Source: Aphrocallistes beatrix | Lineage: Eukaryota; Porifera; Hexactinellida; Sceptrulophora; Aphrocallistidae | Assembly (NCBI GenBank): GCA_963281255.1 | Contig: OY725503.1 | Location: 1,922,001-1,986,000 of the forward strand | Length of the DNA stretch: 64,000 nucleotides | Direction: 5' to 3' | Part shown: positions 63,325-64,000 of the stretch, piece by piece | Layout: each line of letters begins with the position of its first letter | Numbering within the stretch: position 1 is the stretch's first letter | The notes under the pieces: model-generated | The model's database searches: none | What the model saw: only the letters and a program-made list of their open reading frames with translations | Told to the model about the DNA's origin: nothing | Made by a program: the position numbers and the translations under genes

Positions 63325-63995
63325 CAGAGTTGGGTTCAATTATAAGTGTAATTAATTAATTACAATTAATTACGTTTTGTACATATTTGTAATTGTAATT
63401 GATCATTGGGAAATTTGGTAATTGTAATTGTAATTTTTTAAAATGACATAATTGTAATTGTAATTGAAGTTCATAATTGTAGTTACGTCTAAATTACACC
63501 TAAAGGCTAAAGCCACGCTTACAATTCCTATACATGTGTTAATTCTTTACATTATTGTTTTGATATCGTTGTGTTTGGTGTTTCTCGGGAATTGGTAAGT
63601 GTAAGTTGACAACTTTACGAGTAAGCATATGGATTCTCTCTTTTTCATGGTTCCTATGCACTATAAATGTGTTCACCGAAGATAAGTACAAATTCATTTT
63701 ACTGAGATGACTCCTATTTTTTAACACTATTCAGGACTCATTGGGACAACTAAAGGCCAGTTCAAATTGACATGTAAGCACTGCAGCAAGTCAGTCTCGG
63801 GTTCCTACACATCCACTTCCAACTTTCACACACAAATCAAGGTTAGATAGAGAAATAAGAGAACATTTATTATACTATTTAATAATTTATTTTAATGAGG
63901 TAATGTTTATCCCACGTTCTCTGTTTTATGAGACATCAATTCTAATGAAGATATATTTGAATACACGCATCATTTTTGTAATGAACCCAACCCTG
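63325..63995 (+). mobile_element. hAT transposon ending at the window edge
   Basis: CAGAGTTGGGTTCAATTATA at the left and AATGAACCCAACCCTG at the right. The left flank is CTTCCAAG (63,317-63,324); the right flank begins CTTCC and is cut by the end of the window, so the 8-bp duplication is visible for 5 bases. A run of TAATTGTAATTG repeats follows the left end. Confidence 0.85.
63734..63841 (+). CDS. BED-type zinc-finger exon of a hAT transposase
   Basis: Between an acceptor (ATTCAG|) and a donor (AAG|GTTAGA), 36 codons read GTTKGQFKLTCKHCSKSV then SGSYTSTSNFHTQIK. C-x-x-C with S-T-S-N-F-x-x-Q, where H is usual in the last position, is the BED finger of hAT transposases. The finger contacts transposon ends in active elements. 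The catalytic domain is absent, so this is a deletion derivative. Confidence 0.7.
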
Positions 63996-64000
63996 CTTCC

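Overview
This window reads as nuclear DNA of an invertebrate animal. It is visibly AT-rich, has no operon layout, and carries one animal-specific gene: a TGF-beta/activin type I receptor (ALK) kinase on the minus strand. I cannot name the phylum from this sequence. Apart from that gene, nearly everything I can interpret is transposable-element sequence, much of it nested several layers deep.

Layout. 1-6,450: small TA-flanked MITEs, a TTAA-flanked element (family D), Tc1 remnants and a fragment of a transposon-borne protein family. 6,454-35,916: the ALK gene, reading right to left, with an exon for residues 1-422 (34,651-35,916), one intron of 27,849 bp (6,802-34,650) and a last exon for the C-lobe (6,454-6,801). 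The intron holds a MULE with a 9-bp target duplication, a foldback element with a 7-bp duplication, a compound Tc1 region, an integrase-bearing element with a 9-bp duplication, a Ginger-like element with TATA duplications, a PIF/Harbinger-type element with a Myb-like gene, and an almost intact mariner. 36,000-53,450: E and D elements flanked by TTAA, foldbacks, hAT and Tc1 MITEs, minisatellites and an (ACAT)n tract. 53,600-57,245: a CR1/L2-like LINE whose 5' side is 14 identical 159-bp units, each with a TATAAATAG motif, open in frame into the endonuclease. 57,250-64,000: mariner, MULE, Tc1 and hAT fragments.

The commonest repeat (family B, about 535-553 bp once insertions are subtracted) ties the window together. 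Intact copies start A|TC, carry a (TA)n tract after a conserved 5' module, have two TGACGTCA palindromes, and end in a GC-rich series of stem-loops finishing CTTG|T. There are no terminal inverted repeats and no target duplication. These features resemble a non-autonomous Helitron-like element with an unusual 3' terminus. Many other elements have inserted into B copies, and removing them restores the same unit length each time.

How it fits together: the only probable working host gene is the ALK receptor (signal peptide, 10-cysteine ectodomain, membrane helix, GS box, complete kinase motifs). The remainder is its TE-filled intron and intergenic DNA. Most TE genes are broken. The mariner (two late stops), the Tc1 copy at 61 kb (one visible frameshift) and the MULE are the least decayed. 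All calls were made by reading the sequence, with no database search. Families A-F and T1-T4 are names used only here.
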